Shown: positions 34,692 to 43,607 of the stretch, in pieces | Numbering within the stretch: the stretch's first letter is position 1 | How the letters are laid out: every line of letters starts with the position of its first letter | Translations under genes and position numbers: made by a program | The notes under the pieces: generated by a model | Database searches by the model: none | What the model was told of the DNA's origin: nothing | The model's input: the letters and a program-made list of their open reading frames with translations, nothing else | Source: Clostridiales bacterium | Lineage (GTDB): Bacteria; Bacillota; Clostridia; Saccharofermentanales; Saccharofermentanaceae | Reading direction: 5' to 3' | Length of the DNA stretch: 64,000 nt | NCBI GenBank assembly: GCA_017513085.1 | Contig: JAFWDK010000023.1 | Coordinates: forward strand, 24,343 to 88,342

Positions 34692-36647
34692 TTATTTCTG
34701 CTCGTCTACATAGAGCTGCATGTACTTGGACAAAAGGTCGAAATTGCTCGGGCCCATGTTCAGGTAAGCGGCATGGATCTTATCTACGCTGACATCCGGA
34801 TTATTCTTGATCGCATCGTTAATGATCTGGGTGCAGTTCATGTTTCCGAAGCAGTAAGGCGTAATGTAGCAAGGAATCTCCACGTCCATGTCATAGAAGA
34901 ACTCCGCTGCCTCGCTTGCCTGTCCGCCGAAAAGAGGAGTCAGATATTTCACCACATCATCATAGCTCCAATCCTCGTAGTGGATACCGATATCCACGCG
35001 AGCATGGATATAGTAATTGACAAGATCTTTGTTCAGCTTGAAATAACGGTAAATATTCTGGCTATAATCGGTAAGACCCATGATGTAGTTCTCGCAATAT
35101 GTGGACCAGCCCTCTTTATATGCCGTGGATCCGCCGGTCTTCTGATAATAGTTGTTCAGATGGGCAATGTGGTAAACCGCCTCATAAAGGTGGCCCGGGT
35201 ATGCCTCGTGCGCAACGGTCGGGATCATATCGCCCAATCCGGTGCTGTTGTCATTCAGAAGCAGCTGGTTCTTCTTAAGGTTATCAAGCTGTGTGGTCAT
35301 ATAGGCAGCCGGTGAGAAGTTCTCTGACATTTCCTTCGGAACATGGAATGTGTAGTACTCATGATCCGGAAGCGCCGGGAAATCGGTTTTGATCTTATCT
35401 TTACAGAATTCGATGTCTTTTTCAAAAGAACCCGTCGTGTATTCGTCCGACTGATTCGACATGATCTGCTGCTGTTCCTGCGGAGTCATCTTGAATACAA
35501 GCTGAGTCATCTCCTTCGTCGTGGAGTCGATCTTATCCTCGAGAATCTTGATGGCTTCTTCTACTGTCAGCGAAGTACCGGAACGAAGCTGGAAGTAATA
35601 CTCGTAGAATTCTTTTCCGTCTTTCAGTTCACAAAGATGGCCTTGTGTCTTCGCGGTACCGTAAAGATCCTTGATGCCCTTCTCCAACATCTGGTATGCC
35701 GGGAAGAAGGCTTCCTCAAGTGCTTTTTTATTCTCATCGATCAGACGTGTCTTCTCAGCCTGATCGATATCCAGTGCATTGATCTTCTCATCAAATGTCG
35801 TGAAAAGATAGTTTCCGTCGTGGTCTTTATAAACAGCCACGCAGGAATCCGCAATATTTTCCAGATACTTGTCTGGAAGAGAATTGCCCAATTCTGCTCT
35901 CTTCTGCTCATACTTCAGAAGGGACTCGAAGTAAGGATAGGTATCTCTCAGCATTTTGATATAGCGCTCGGCAGATTCAACATCTTCGATCTGAAGTGTC
36001 GCGAAAAGGAGCGGTAACTCCGTCTGAACGCCTGTCAAAGAGTTCAGTGTGGCCGTCATGTACTCGAATTTTTCGCCTCTCTTAGAGAACTCGATATCAG
36101 CTTTGATGGTCTCATAGAGCATCTTGTCTTCCAGACTCAGATCATCAACATTGATCTTTGCCAGTTCTTTTTCAATCTCTTCGACTTCTTTCTTATCGTT
36201 CTCGTCGTCTTCTTCCGACCAGCATTCCAGTCCCTGTTCCGGCCATTCGATTCCAAGATTTTCAGGATGGTCGAGTGTAAACTCCAGGTCAATGATGTCA
36301 CTGAAACTCTCCTTAAAGAGCTTCTCGTCCAGATCGTGAAGGATCTTGGCGGATTCACCGGAAGGTGCAGCGGTGGACGATGGAGTAGTATCTTTGGTAG
36401 TATCGTCTGCAGTAGTATCATCTGTGGTATCTGCAGTGGTGTCATCTGTGGTATCTGCAGTGGTGTCATCCGTGGTTTCGTCAGTTGTGTCGTCCGTGGT
36501 TTCTTCCGTAGTTTCCTTCGGCTCGTTAGTTTCACGGCTCGTTCTTGTTTTGCTGGTTCTTCTCGAGCATGCACAGCTGAAGATCAAAGCTGTCGCCAAC
36601 ACAACACAGCCCAGTTTGCGCATGATCGTTCGAATTGATTTTTTCAT
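34692..36647 (-). CDS. DUF885 family lipoprotein (HExxPGH), copy 2 with Thr/Asp repeat linker
   Basis: A 651-residue paralogue of the next gene downstream. Signal peptide with lipobox SCACS (Cys near residue 27), then about 60 residues of Thr/Asp/Glu repeats, then the DUF885 domain with AHEAYPGHLYE near residue 484. The His, Glu and PGH positions match copy 1. It was probably formed by duplication, and the two lie in the same direction 79 bp apart. The repeat linker is absent from copy 1 and could set the distance from the membrane. The predicted function is an extracellular zinc peptidase. Confidence 0.85.
   Translation of the reverse strand: MKKSIRTIMRKLGCVVLATALIFSCACSRRTSKTRTSRETNEPKETTEETTDDTTDETTDDTTADTTDDTTADTTDDTTADDTTKDTTPSSTAAPSGESAKILHDLDEKLFKESFSDIIDLEFTLDHPENLGIEWPEQGLECWSEEDDENDKKEVEEIEKELAKINVDDLSLEDKMLYETIKADIEFSKRGEKFEYMTATLNSLTGVQTELPLLFATLQIEDVESAERYIKMLRDTYPYFESLLKYEQKRAELGNSLPDKYLENIADSCVAVYKDHDGNYLFTTFDEKINALDIDQAEKTRLIDENKKALEEAFFPAYQMLEKGIKDLYGTAKTQGHLCELKDGKEFYEYYFQLRSGTSLTVEEAIKILEDKIDSTTKEMTQLVFKMTPQEQQQIMSNQSDEYTTGSFEKDIEFCKDKIKTDFPALPDHEYYTFHVPKEMSENFSPAAYMTTQLDNLKKNQLLLNDNSTGLGDMIPTVAHEAYPGHLYEAVYHIAHLNNYYQKTGGSTAYKEGWSTYCENYIMGLTDYSQNIYRYFKLNKDLVNYYIHARVDIGIHYEDWSYDDVVKYLTPLFGGQASEAAEFFYDMDVEIPCYITPYCFGNMNCTQIINDAIKNNPDVSVDKIHAAYLNMGPSNFDLLSKYMQLYVDEQK
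36412..36507. repeat. Four in-frame 24-bp tandem repeats in the DUF885 linker
   Basis: Four successive 24-bp units (36412-36435, 36436-36459, 36460-36483, 36484-36507). The first two differ at two positions; the others are more diverged. Each encodes eight residues of the Thr/Asp linker. Because the unit is a multiple of three, copy-number change would alter linker length without breaking the frame. Confidence 0.75.
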
Positions 36648-36827
36648 CAGGTTTCTCCTTCCATCCGACTCTCTTCTGAGTCATTCCTTTCCTAAAGCAA
36701 ATACGGTCTTTTGACCGATAGTCTTATTCTCATGTGTCATTTAATCATATAATATTCTGCTTGTCATGACTAATTGATCACTCTTTATCAAATTTTTAAC
36801 TTTATTTTTTGCTCAATTAGACAGGTG

Positions 36828-37955
36828 TTATTCGGTAACTTTCTCACTTCGATAGCTGAGAAGCGTAATGGCCAGGAGAACAAATGCCATGACAAACAGC
36901 GATATGGCCACCATCATCATATTGGCAAGCTTTACTCTGGAATGCAATACATCCTGGAAAACAATACATATGTTATAGACCGGGATCAGATAGTGAAGGA
37001 TCGGCGAAGTCCCGAAGCGGAACATCGCCAGCATGGCCGCCATGGTACAGGCCAGCGTAACCGGAAGCTGTGCGATCTGCGCCTGATTTGCATTCTTGCA
37101 GAACAATGAGATCAGTATCCCCAGATTGGAGAACAGATAACAAAGAAGCAAGGCATAAAGCAGGATCAGCAGGAACTCTGCCGTACTCACCTTGATGCCG
37201 GCAAACCCGAATACATCCTCCCATCCATTCGCTTCACAGAGTTTACTGCCTAAGACATCCAACCCTATGTAGATGCCGCTGCTGAACAAACTGATGAGAG
37301 ACACCGACCAGATCTTGCCCATGATCAATGACAAAGGCGAGACCGGTGACAGAAGCGCCTGATAAAATGTCCCCCGCTGCTTTTCCCCGGCAATACTGTC
37401 CGAAGCAAAGTTTGAAATGTTCGCGGTAAGCGGGAGGATCAGCATGTACGGGAGAAGCATGGCGATCAGACGGTTGTCATCTTCTTTTTTGTTCAGATCC
37501 TCCGCAACGACTTTTCGGAAAGAAATGTCCGGATGCCTGCCCCGGAAAAGTTCGGAATAGATCTCTCTGACAAAAGAATCCGCCGTGGATTTGAGGTAGG
37601 ACGAGATCGTGTCTTCTTCGTGATAATAGATATTCACATTGTGCAGATCAGAAAAATCCACCAGAACATCGTATTTATGGAAAGACTCCGACTGCATAAA
37701 AACTGCCGGCTCTTCCGTGACAGATACCACATAGATCTGCTTTTCGTCGAGTTCTCCGATGTTGAGACGGTCCATATTGATCCCGTAAAAATACAGAGTA
37801 TACTCTTCCGCCTGGGTCGTTGTCGGGCGGATCACTGAGATGCCGACCGTGATCATCAGAGAAAGGATCGGCAGCACGAAAAAGCCGAAGATCATGCTTT
37901 TATCCTTGAAGATCTTCGCTATCTCATGTTGAAATATCAATCGTAATCCGTGCAT
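36828..37955 (-). CDS. ABC-2 type permease
   Basis: A 375-residue permease of the NatB-like ABC-2 class: one N-terminal helix (about 20-40), an outside domain of about 130 residues (about 45-165), and a C-terminal set of five helices including a DSIAGEKQRGTFYQALLSP coupling segment. The last gene of an operon with an ATPase and a second permease, it probably forms one half of the membrane channel. The two permeases differ, suggesting a heterodimeric exporter. Substrate unknown; sodium, peptide or lipid export are family options. Confidence 0.83.
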   Translation of the reverse strand: MHGLRLIFQHEIAKIFKDKSMIFGFFVLPILSLMITVGISVIRPTTTQAEEYTLYFYGINMDRLNIGELDEKQIYVVSVTEEPAVFMQSESFHKYDVLVDFSDLHNVNIYYHEEDTISSYLKSTADSFVREIYSELFRGRHPDISFRKVVAEDLNKKEDDNRLIAMLLPYMLILPLTANISNFASDSIAGEKQRGTFYQALLSPVSPLSLIMGKIWSVSLISLFSSGIYIGLDVLGSKLCEANGWEDVFGFAGIKVSTAEFLLILLYALLLCYLFSNLGILISLFCKNANQAQIAQLPVTLACTMAAMLAMFRFGTSPILHYLIPVYNICIVFQDVLHSRVKLANMMMVAISLFVMAFVLLAITLLSYRSEKVTE

Positions 37956-37982
37956 CTTTCGTCTTTTTCCTGTTCCTGGTTT

Positions 37983-38738
37983 TTACTTTTTCGTGATGAT
38001 GGCCTGCTCCACATGGTTTTCTTCATAAAGCTTTACGAATGCCTCATCGATCGTCGAAACATTCTGCGAGGAAGCCAGATCCGAAACATTGCCGCAATAG
38101 ACGCTTCGGCCGTCGACGATCACGCCGACACGATCCGCAAGACGGCTCACCAGATCCAGAATATGTGTGGAAAGAATGATACACTTTCCCTCCTGCTTCA
38201 ACCGAAGGATATACTTCTCGATCAGTTGTTGTGTCAGGATATCCAGACCGTTTGTGGGCTCATCGAATATGATCGTATCCGGATCATGCAAAAGACAGAT
38301 TGCAAGCGAAGTTTTCTGCTTCATGCCGGTCGAGAACGTCTCATAACGTCTTTGGGAGAATTCGGAGATCCCGAAATACTCAAAAAGCTCTTCCTTATTC
38401 TTCTTGATCTGTGATTCTTCCATCTCGTACAACCGTCCGTAGTAGTTCGCCAGCTCGTCCGGTGTAAATTGCCCGTCAAGACGGATCTCATTCGTCAAGA
38501 AGGCGATACGGCGACGTACTGCCAGAAGATCCTCATTGATGTCTTTTCCATCGTACGTGATCTTACCGGATGTCGGGATCAAAAGCGTGGAAAGCATCCT
38601 CATCGTCGTGGTCTTACCCGCGCCGTTCGGTCCGAGGAGCGCGAATATCTCGCCGTCGTTCACTTCCAGAGATACATCTTTGACCGCCTCGACTTTGTTC
38701 TTTTTAAATGTTTTTTTCAGATGTTCGATGGTAATCAT
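37983..38738 (-). CDS. ABC transporter ATP-binding protein (NatA-like)
   Basis: A 251-residue cytoplasmic ATPase with LLGPNGAGKTTTMRML (Walker A), FSTGMKQKTSLA (signature variant of LSGGQ) and DTIIFDEPTNGLD (Walker B). This is the NatA/CcmA-like class that drives ABC-2 exporters. The ATG at 38738 overlaps the upstream permease stop as ATGA and follows GAAAGGAC; a longer reading adds six poor codons. Genes on both sides encode its permeases, so the complex is probably one ATPase dimer with two different permeases. Confidence 0.88.
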   Translation of the reverse strand: MITIEHLKKTFKKNKVEAVKDVSLEVNDGEIFALLGPNGAGKTTTMRMLSTLLIPTSGKITYDGKDINEDLLAVRRRIAFLTNEIRLDGQFTPDELANYYGRLYEMEESQIKKNKEELFEYFGISEFSQRRYETFSTGMKQKTSLAICLLHDPDTIIFDEPTNGLDILTQQLIEKYILRLKQEGKCIILSTHILDLVSRLADRVGVIVDGRSVYCGNVSDLASSQNVSTIDEAFVKLYEENHVEQAIITKK

Positions 38739-39856
38739 TCGTTCGTCCTTTCCCACAAAACAGATGACAGTAGAATACCCAGCGCAAAGATCAGCACGCT
38801 GATCAGAAAAGCCGTGCCGATCGCCATCAGATCTCCTTGTCCCCGACAGATCGACTTGATCGCGATGGACCAGTTCGCTACCGGAAAAAACTTGACGGCT
38901 TCATTTTTCGTAAAAGTCGGGATCATGGAGCTGATCGAGATCAGGACCATGCCTGCCGAAGAAAACAAAGATGCTTTTTTCGTCTGAGTAAACGCAGAAG
39001 CGATAGTCATAAAGATGGCCGTCGTCACGAGCGTTGCCGAAAGAAGAAGCAGGATCATAAGCGGGAGCCAGGATAGGTCTTTTCCGGCAAGGTCACAGAT
39101 CGTGCGGAACTGATCCGGATTCCATATACGGAATGCCAGGATCGACGTCAGCACACCAACCAGGCCGGAAAGGAAGATCTCCAGCATCAGGACCAGCGTT
39201 TTTCCCAGAAGGATCTTGCGCAGGCTTGCCGGGCAGAGTACCAGCGTATCAAAAGTGTGACGTTCTTTTTCACCGGTCACGGAATTGGCAGAAAGCGAAA
39301 GCGCATTGCTGGCCATGGTCAGGAAGATCAGCATGCCGATCAGCCCCGTCATACGATCCAGAAAAGACTCCAGTATATCTTCTTTGGACGAAAGATCGAT
39401 CATATTTCTTTCCGGGTAATACTCCATGACTTCGTAATAGATGTCTTCTCCTTCAAAAGCGAAGCAAAGCGCGTCCGCGAGGTCCGCAGCATCTTTTAGG
39501 CATTGGGCGGAAGACAGGATCTCCGAGTCATAATACAGGACTATGGTTTCCTGCGAAACCACGACCGCACAGTCGATCCTGCCCTCTTTGACCTCTGTCA
39601 GCGGATCTCCGCCGATGGCTTTGGAAAAGTTCGGATAGTCTTTCAGCACGATATCGGCCGTATGGTACTGCTCTTCATTCTCAACGTATACTGTCGCCTG
39701 ATATGTCGAGGTCTGGGAAATAACATAGTCCAGTCCCCACGAAATAAACATCACGGTAAGAAACGGTGTTAGAAGCAAAAGCAGGAGTTGCGTCTTGGTC
39801 TTCGACGTTTTGGCCCACTCATTCCTCATAACATGAAAAACGTGATCATTCCGCAT
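38735..39856 (-). CDS. ABC-2 type permease
   Basis: A 373-residue ABC-2 permease with the same layout as the downstream one: N-terminal helix, outside domain of about 140 residues, then helices with a SVTGEKERHTFDTLVLCP coupling segment. It shares its start region with the AMP-binding fragment gene (11-bp overlap) and its end with the ATPase gene (4-bp overlap), so translation of all three is linked. It is the partner of the other permease in this operon. Confidence 0.83.
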   Translation of the reverse strand: MRNDHVFHVMRNEWAKTSKTKTQLLLLLLTPFLTVMFISWGLDYVISQTSTYQATVYVENEEQYHTADIVLKDYPNFSKAIGGDPLTEVKEGRIDCAVVVSQETIVLYYDSEILSSAQCLKDAADLADALCFAFEGEDIYYEVMEYYPERNMIDLSSKEDILESFLDRMTGLIGMLIFLTMASNALSLSANSVTGEKERHTFDTLVLCPASLRKILLGKTLVLMLEIFLSGLVGVLTSILAFRIWNPDQFRTICDLAGKDLSWLPLMILLLLSATLVTTAIFMTIASAFTQTKKASLFSSAGMVLISISSMIPTFTKNEAVKFFPVANWSIAIKSICRGQGDLMAIGTAFLISVLIFALGILLSSVLWERTNE

Positions 39857-40628
39857 CAGACACCTTCTTCGGACTGATCAAAGTTTTCAGGAACTCCGGC
39901 ATCTCTGCCGCCCGCTCCGAAGGGAAAGTCAGAAGCTTTCTGTCTTGACCCTCTTCCCGGACACAGACCATGATGACAGCCTCTTCCGGGCTGATCTTCG
40001 GAACAAATTTCTCTTTTTCTTTTTCCGGTCCTACTTCTTCAAAAGCACTTGGCCAATCGTAGGTATCGTTTATCTTTCCGGTGACGATCTCTTTTCCGAA
40101 TCGTCTCATCTGGATATACGTCGTATAGAAAGCATCTTTCGGGCACGCTGTCGTCCCCTCTTTATCGACCAGTTTACGGAAACGCTTCTTGGCAAAAGAA
40201 AAATAGTCCGTCTTTTTACAAACTACGACCATACCCGGATCAAGCACTGTCAGCATCTCTTTGTATTCGTCGATCATGCTGTCCATGATGACCAGACACT
40301 CGCTGCCCTGCTTTTTCATAAGATCCGAAAGTTCGGATGCCTCCACACCGGGCTCGATCAGATATGGAAATGCGCCGATCTTATTCAGTGCAAAGGTGCA
40401 AAAGAGTTTCTGAAGATTATCCGGAAGGCAGATCGTCACTACGGTCCGCTCCGAAACATTGCACTCTTCAAAAGCGGCAGCCAGAATATCTACTTCCGTC
40501 ATCACGTCCTCGTACGCAAAGTTTTCACCATCGAGTGAGACGGCCTTCGTCTCCGGGGATGTGTCCGCTATATTTCTCAATTGCTCATATATCGTCGGGA
40601 CAAGTATCTTTTCGGACTCTTCTTCCAT
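39846..40628 (-). CDS. Stand-alone N-terminal half-domain of an AMP-binding (adenylation) enzyme
   Basis: A 260-residue protein similar to the start of acyl-CoA synthetases and adenylation domains: TIYEQLRNIADTSP, then FAYEDVMTEVDILAAAF and LPDNLQKLFCTFALNKIGAFPYLIEP. It stops close to where the ATP-binding P-loop (SGSTG-PKG) would occur; the site reads EEAVIMVCVREEGQDRKLL, so the P-loop, A8 and C-terminal domain are absent. It is intact, in frame and the first gene of the ABC-2 operon (11-bp overlap with the next), so it is not simple debris. A ligand-binding or regulatory role is possible. The ATG at 40628 is chosen over an upstream TTG. Confidence 0.65.
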   Translation of the reverse strand: MEEESEKILVPTIYEQLRNIADTSPETKAVSLDGENFAYEDVMTEVDILAAAFEECNVSERTVVTICLPDNLQKLFCTFALNKIGAFPYLIEPGVEASELSDLMKKQGSECLVIMDSMIDEYKEMLTVLDPGMVVVCKKTDYFSFAKKRFRKLVDKEGTTACPKDAFYTTYIQMRRFGKEIVTGKINDTYDWPSAFEEVGPEKEKEKFVPKISPEEAVIMVCVREEGQDRKLLTFPSERAAEMPEFLKTLISPKKVSDAE

Positions 40629-40717
40629 TCCTTTTCCTCGCGTTTTCTGCGCATCAAACCTCTGCACTAAGATCTTTTGTATTTTACTCAATTTCGCTTA
40701 AAAAAGGAATAGCAAGA

Positions 40718-40726
40718 TGATATCAT
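40718..40726 (+). promoter_or_regulatory. Extended -10 promoter of radA
   Basis: TGATATCAT is a one-base variant of the recurrent TGATATAAT and lies 70 bp upstream of the radA start. A 7-bp hairpin with a G-U pair (40756-40762 with 40778-40784) lies between the promoter and the start codon. Confidence 0.5.
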
Positions 40727-40795
40727 TAAGAGTACCGATACCAGGCAAAGAAGGAGGCGGGTCCTTTTTTTTGAAGCACCCGTCCAGGTGAATAT

Positions 40796-42172
40796 ATGGC
40801 CAAGAAAAAATCTACTTTTGTTTGCAGGAACTGCGGATACGAGACCTCCGGCTGGATGGGAAAGTGTCCTTCCTGTCAGCAGTACAACACTTTTGACGAA
40901 GTGAAAGAGGAACGGGTGATGCCGGAATCCGCCAAGCCATCCTTGAAGGCGGGCTGGATCGCCGAGCGAGGCACATCGAAGCTCTCCGAAGTTTCCAAAG
41001 AAGAGGAGCCGCGCTTTTCTTCCGGTATCAGCGAGCTGGACAGGATCCTTGGCGGCGGTTTTGTGGAAGGTTCCCTGACATTGGTCGGTGGTGATCCGGG
41101 CATCGGTAAATCCACTCTTCTCATGCAGGTATCCGGCGCCGCAAATGTTTCCGGCGAGATCCTTTATGTTTCCGGAGAGGAATCCAAATCCCAGATCCGT
41201 ATGCGCGCTGACCGTCTCGGCATCTCACGGGACAGCATCTCCCTTTGTTCCCAGACATCTTTCGAGCATATCTCCGACCTGATCACGGAGAGAAAGCCGG
41301 GGCTATGCATTATCGACTCGATTCAGACGTTATATAGCGAAGAGATCGCGTCCGCGCCCGGCTCGGTGACACAGACCCGTGAAGTCACGGCCGGTCTTCT
41401 CCGCCTGGCGAAGTCATTAAATGTACCGATCGTGCTGGTGGGTCATGTCACCAAAGATGGTGCGATTGCCGGTCCGCGCATCATCGAGCATATGGTAGAT
41501 ACCGTGCTCTACTTCGAGGGAGACGGTTCTTCTTCCTTGCGCATGCTCCGCGCGACGAAGAACCGTTTCGGCGCTACCGGTGAAATGGCTTTCTTTGAAA
41601 TGACGCAGTTGGGCCTTAAGTGTGTCGAGAACGCTTCTGCCCTGCTTCTTTCCGGACGTCCGCATATGGCTCCCGGATCCGTGATCACCGCGGTCGTCGA
41701 GGGCACTCGCGCGATCCTTCTGGAGATCCAGGCGCTGATGTCTCCGACGGCATACTCCAATCCGCAGCGCATGACGCAGGGTCTGGACAGAAATCGTGTT
41801 TCCATGCTTCTCGCCGTTTTGGAGAGCAAGTGCCGCGTAGGCATCTCCAATATGGATGCATACATAAATGTTGTCGGCGGCATGCGCATCGATGAAACAG
41901 CCTGTGATCTGGCCATTCTCTGTGCAGTCTTCTCTTCCTTCTCCGGAAAACCATTACGTGAGAACACTCTGGTCCTCGGAGAAGTCGGACTTACCGGGGA
42001 ACTTCGTCCGGTAAGCGATCTGGAAAAACGTGTTTCCGATGCGGCTCGTCTCGGCTTTTCCGCATGTGTCCTGCCCGGCGCATCCAAAAGCGCTGCCGAG
42101 CGTCTGCCTGTAAAAATCGAATATGTCTATGTCGACCGGCTTTCCGAAGCCATCGATATTCTTTTCTCATGA
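40796..42172 (+). CDS. radA: DNA repair protein RadA
   Basis: A 458-residue RecA-like ATPase that drives branch migration during recombination repair. It has a four-Cys zinc finger (CRNC at residue 10, CPSC at 24), Walker A GDPGIGKSTLL near residue 100, the RadA-specific KNRFG motif near residue 253 and a Lon-protease-like C-terminal domain (from about 330). The length is normal. It starts with AGGTGA at 5 nt and is followed after 12 bp by ispD in the same direction, a common clostridial-type neighbour arrangement. Confidence 0.96.
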   Translation: MAKKKSTFVCRNCGYETSGWMGKCPSCQQYNTFDEVKEERVMPESAKPSLKAGWIAERGTSKLSEVSKEEEPRFSSGISELDRILGGGFVEGSLTLVGGDPGIGKSTLLMQVSGAANVSGEILYVSGEESKSQIRMRADRLGISRDSISLCSQTSFEHISDLITERKPGLCIIDSIQTLYSEEIASAPGSVTQTREVTAGLLRLAKSLNVPIVLVGHVTKDGAIAGPRIIEHMVDTVLYFEGDGSSSLRMLRATKNRFGATGEMAFFEMTQLGLKCVENASALLLSGRPHMAPGSVITAVVEGTRAILLEIQALMSPTAYSNPQRMTQGLDRNRVSMLLAVLESKCRVGISNMDAYINVVGGMRIDETACDLAILCAVFSSFSGKPLRENTLVLGEVGLTGELRPVSDLEKRVSDAARLGFSACVLPGASKSAAERLPVKIEYVYVDRLSEAIDILFS

Positions 42173-42184
42173 GGAGGATCTACT

Positions 42185-42970
42185 ATGCAGCCTATCACTT
42201 TACCTTATACTCCGGTCATCCTGCAGCAGGACTTGTACGTGATCATTCCCGCAGCCGGGATGGGAACCCGAATGGGACTTTCCGAAAGCAAACAGTTTCT
42301 GAAGATCCAAGGGATCCCCGTGCTGGCGCGTACGCTTCTTGCTTTCGCCGGATTTCAGGAAAATTTCCGCAAAAAGGTACACGTTATCGTGGTCACGAAT
42401 CCGGATAATATCGAGCGCGTGTCCGGGCTTTGCCGGGAATATCACTGCGATCATGTCGAGAAAATCATTCCCGGAGGAGAAACACGCCAGGATTCAGTAG
42501 CCGCCGGGATCCGTGCTTTGGAAGGACTGTCACGTCCGCCGCTTCCCATCGACATCGTTTTTATTCATGACGGCGCACGCTGCCTCATCGACGAAGATAC
42601 CCTCGAGAAGTGCTTCTTGGGTGGCGTCGCATACGATGTCTGTGTAACCGGCACACCTTGCAAGAACACGATCAAGAGCATCGTGCCAGGACAAGCGGAA
42701 AGTGCGGATGATGCGCCTGTCGTCGATAAGACGCTTGACCGTTCGACACTCTACGAAGTGCAGACACCGCAAGTATTTAAATATTCCGTTCTGAAAGATG
42801 TTTCTGAAAAAGCAGAAGTTTCCGGCATTCAGGCTACCGACGATACTGCGCTTGCCGAAGCGCTGGGCATCCCGGTCCACATGATCGCCGGTTCTTACCA
42901 AAATATAAAAATCACGACGCCGGAAGACGCCGTGATCGCTGAATACTTTTTATCGTCAGGTAATGCCTGA
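42185..42970 (+). CDS. ispD: 2-C-methyl-D-erythritol 4-phosphate cytidylyltransferase
   Basis: It makes CDP-methylerythritol in the non-mevalonate isoprenoid pathway. The 261-residue protein has the nucleotide-binding IIPAAGMGTRMGLSESKQFLKI segment near residues 18-40, the DGARCLI motif near residue 128 and TLYEVQTPQVF near residue 190. The start follows GAGGAGG at 6 nt. It is co-transcribed with radA and faces ispF, a later enzyme of the same pathway, encoded on the other strand 45 bp away. Confidence 0.93.
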   Translation: MQPITLPYTPVILQQDLYVIIPAAGMGTRMGLSESKQFLKIQGIPVLARTLLAFAGFQENFRKKVHVIVVTNPDNIERVSGLCREYHCDHVEKIIPGGETRQDSVAAGIRALEGLSRPPLPIDIVFIHDGARCLIDEDTLEKCFLGGVAYDVCVTGTPCKNTIKSIVPGQAESADDAPVVDKTLDRSTLYEVQTPQVFKYSVLKDVSEKAEVSGIQATDDTALAEALGIPVHMIAGSYQNIKITTPEDAVIAEYFLSSGNA

Positions 42971-43014
42971 TCCCGGGATCCAGGGACATTACGGGTTACG
43001 GGTTCACGAAGAAC

Positions 43015-43548
43015 TCAGGTTTCCATCTCCGGTCTTCGCATGGTAACGGAGCAGAATACCATGATGCCGTCGCCCTCACCGAAACGGGAAAGATGTTCTC
43101 CGGATGTGGCCGTAATACCGATCCGGTCCGAATCAATGCCGGTCAATTCACCGATGCGCATCTTCATGGGCCCGATCTTTGCCGCCATCTTCGGCTTCAG
43201 CGCCTCAATGCTGATAGAGATATGCGTCAGTTCCCAACCTTTTTCCGAAGCAAAAGAAAGTGCTTTTGCCAAATAGGCGGAACTGTCTTTGATCCCCTGG
43301 TCACGACACATATTGTCCGCGATCGTGCCCAGGATATTTACACCGGATACACCTGAGATCGCATTGGTCAGGGCATGCAGGACTACATCGCCATCACTGT
43401 TGGCCACTAAGGGGGTCTCTCCTTCGAACACCACGCCGCCCAAGATCAGTTGTTTCGGCCAGGCATCGGCTTTTTTCGATTGCCTTTCACAAGGCTGGAG
43501 AAAACGATGACTATCCTGTCCGATTCCGTTTGCGTATTCATACTGCAT
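43015..43548 (-). CDS. ispF: 2-C-methyl-D-erythritol 2,4-cyclodiphosphate synthase (divergent)
   Basis: A 177-residue protein with the IspF metal motif GIGQDSHRF (DxH) near residue 8 and SDGDVVLHALTNAISG with the third metal His. The usual FPDTD segment is replaced by NILGTIADNMCRDQGIKDS, and the C-terminal TTEKLGF-like segment reads ATSGEHLSRFGEGDG, so it is a divergent form. It also has an N-terminal insert (QPCERQSKKADAWPKQ). It lies tail to tail with ispD. Its own extended -10 promoter lies upstream. Assignment is likely rather than certain because of these changes. Confidence 0.83.
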   Translation of the reverse strand: MQYEYANGIGQDSHRFLQPCERQSKKADAWPKQLILGGVVFEGETPLVANSDGDVVLHALTNAISGVSGVNILGTIADNMCRDQGIKDSSAYLAKALSFASEKGWELTHISISIEALKPKMAAKIGPMKMRIGELTGIDSDRIGITATSGEHLSRFGEGDGIMVFCSVTMRRPEMET

Positions 43549-43588
43549 ACTGTATATCCGCCTTTTCTAATCTGTTTTACGCGTTTCC

Positions 43589-43597
43589 ATTATATCA
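43589..43597 (-). promoter_or_regulatory. Extended -10 promoter of ispF
   Basis: On the minus strand TGATATAAT lies 41 bp upstream of the ispF start codon, between ispF and the lipoprotein gene. The -35 region is poor. Confidence 0.6.
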
Positions 43598-43607
43598 CAG
43601 GGGGCAG

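Noticed and set aside
36412..36507. Possible CRISPR-like array
   Set aside because: The units are contiguous with no spacers and lie in frame inside a lipoprotein gene.
42969..42980. Perfect palindrome GATCCCGGGATC after ispD
   Set aside because: It has no T-run and too small a loop for a terminator; restriction-site-like palindromes of this size occur by chance.
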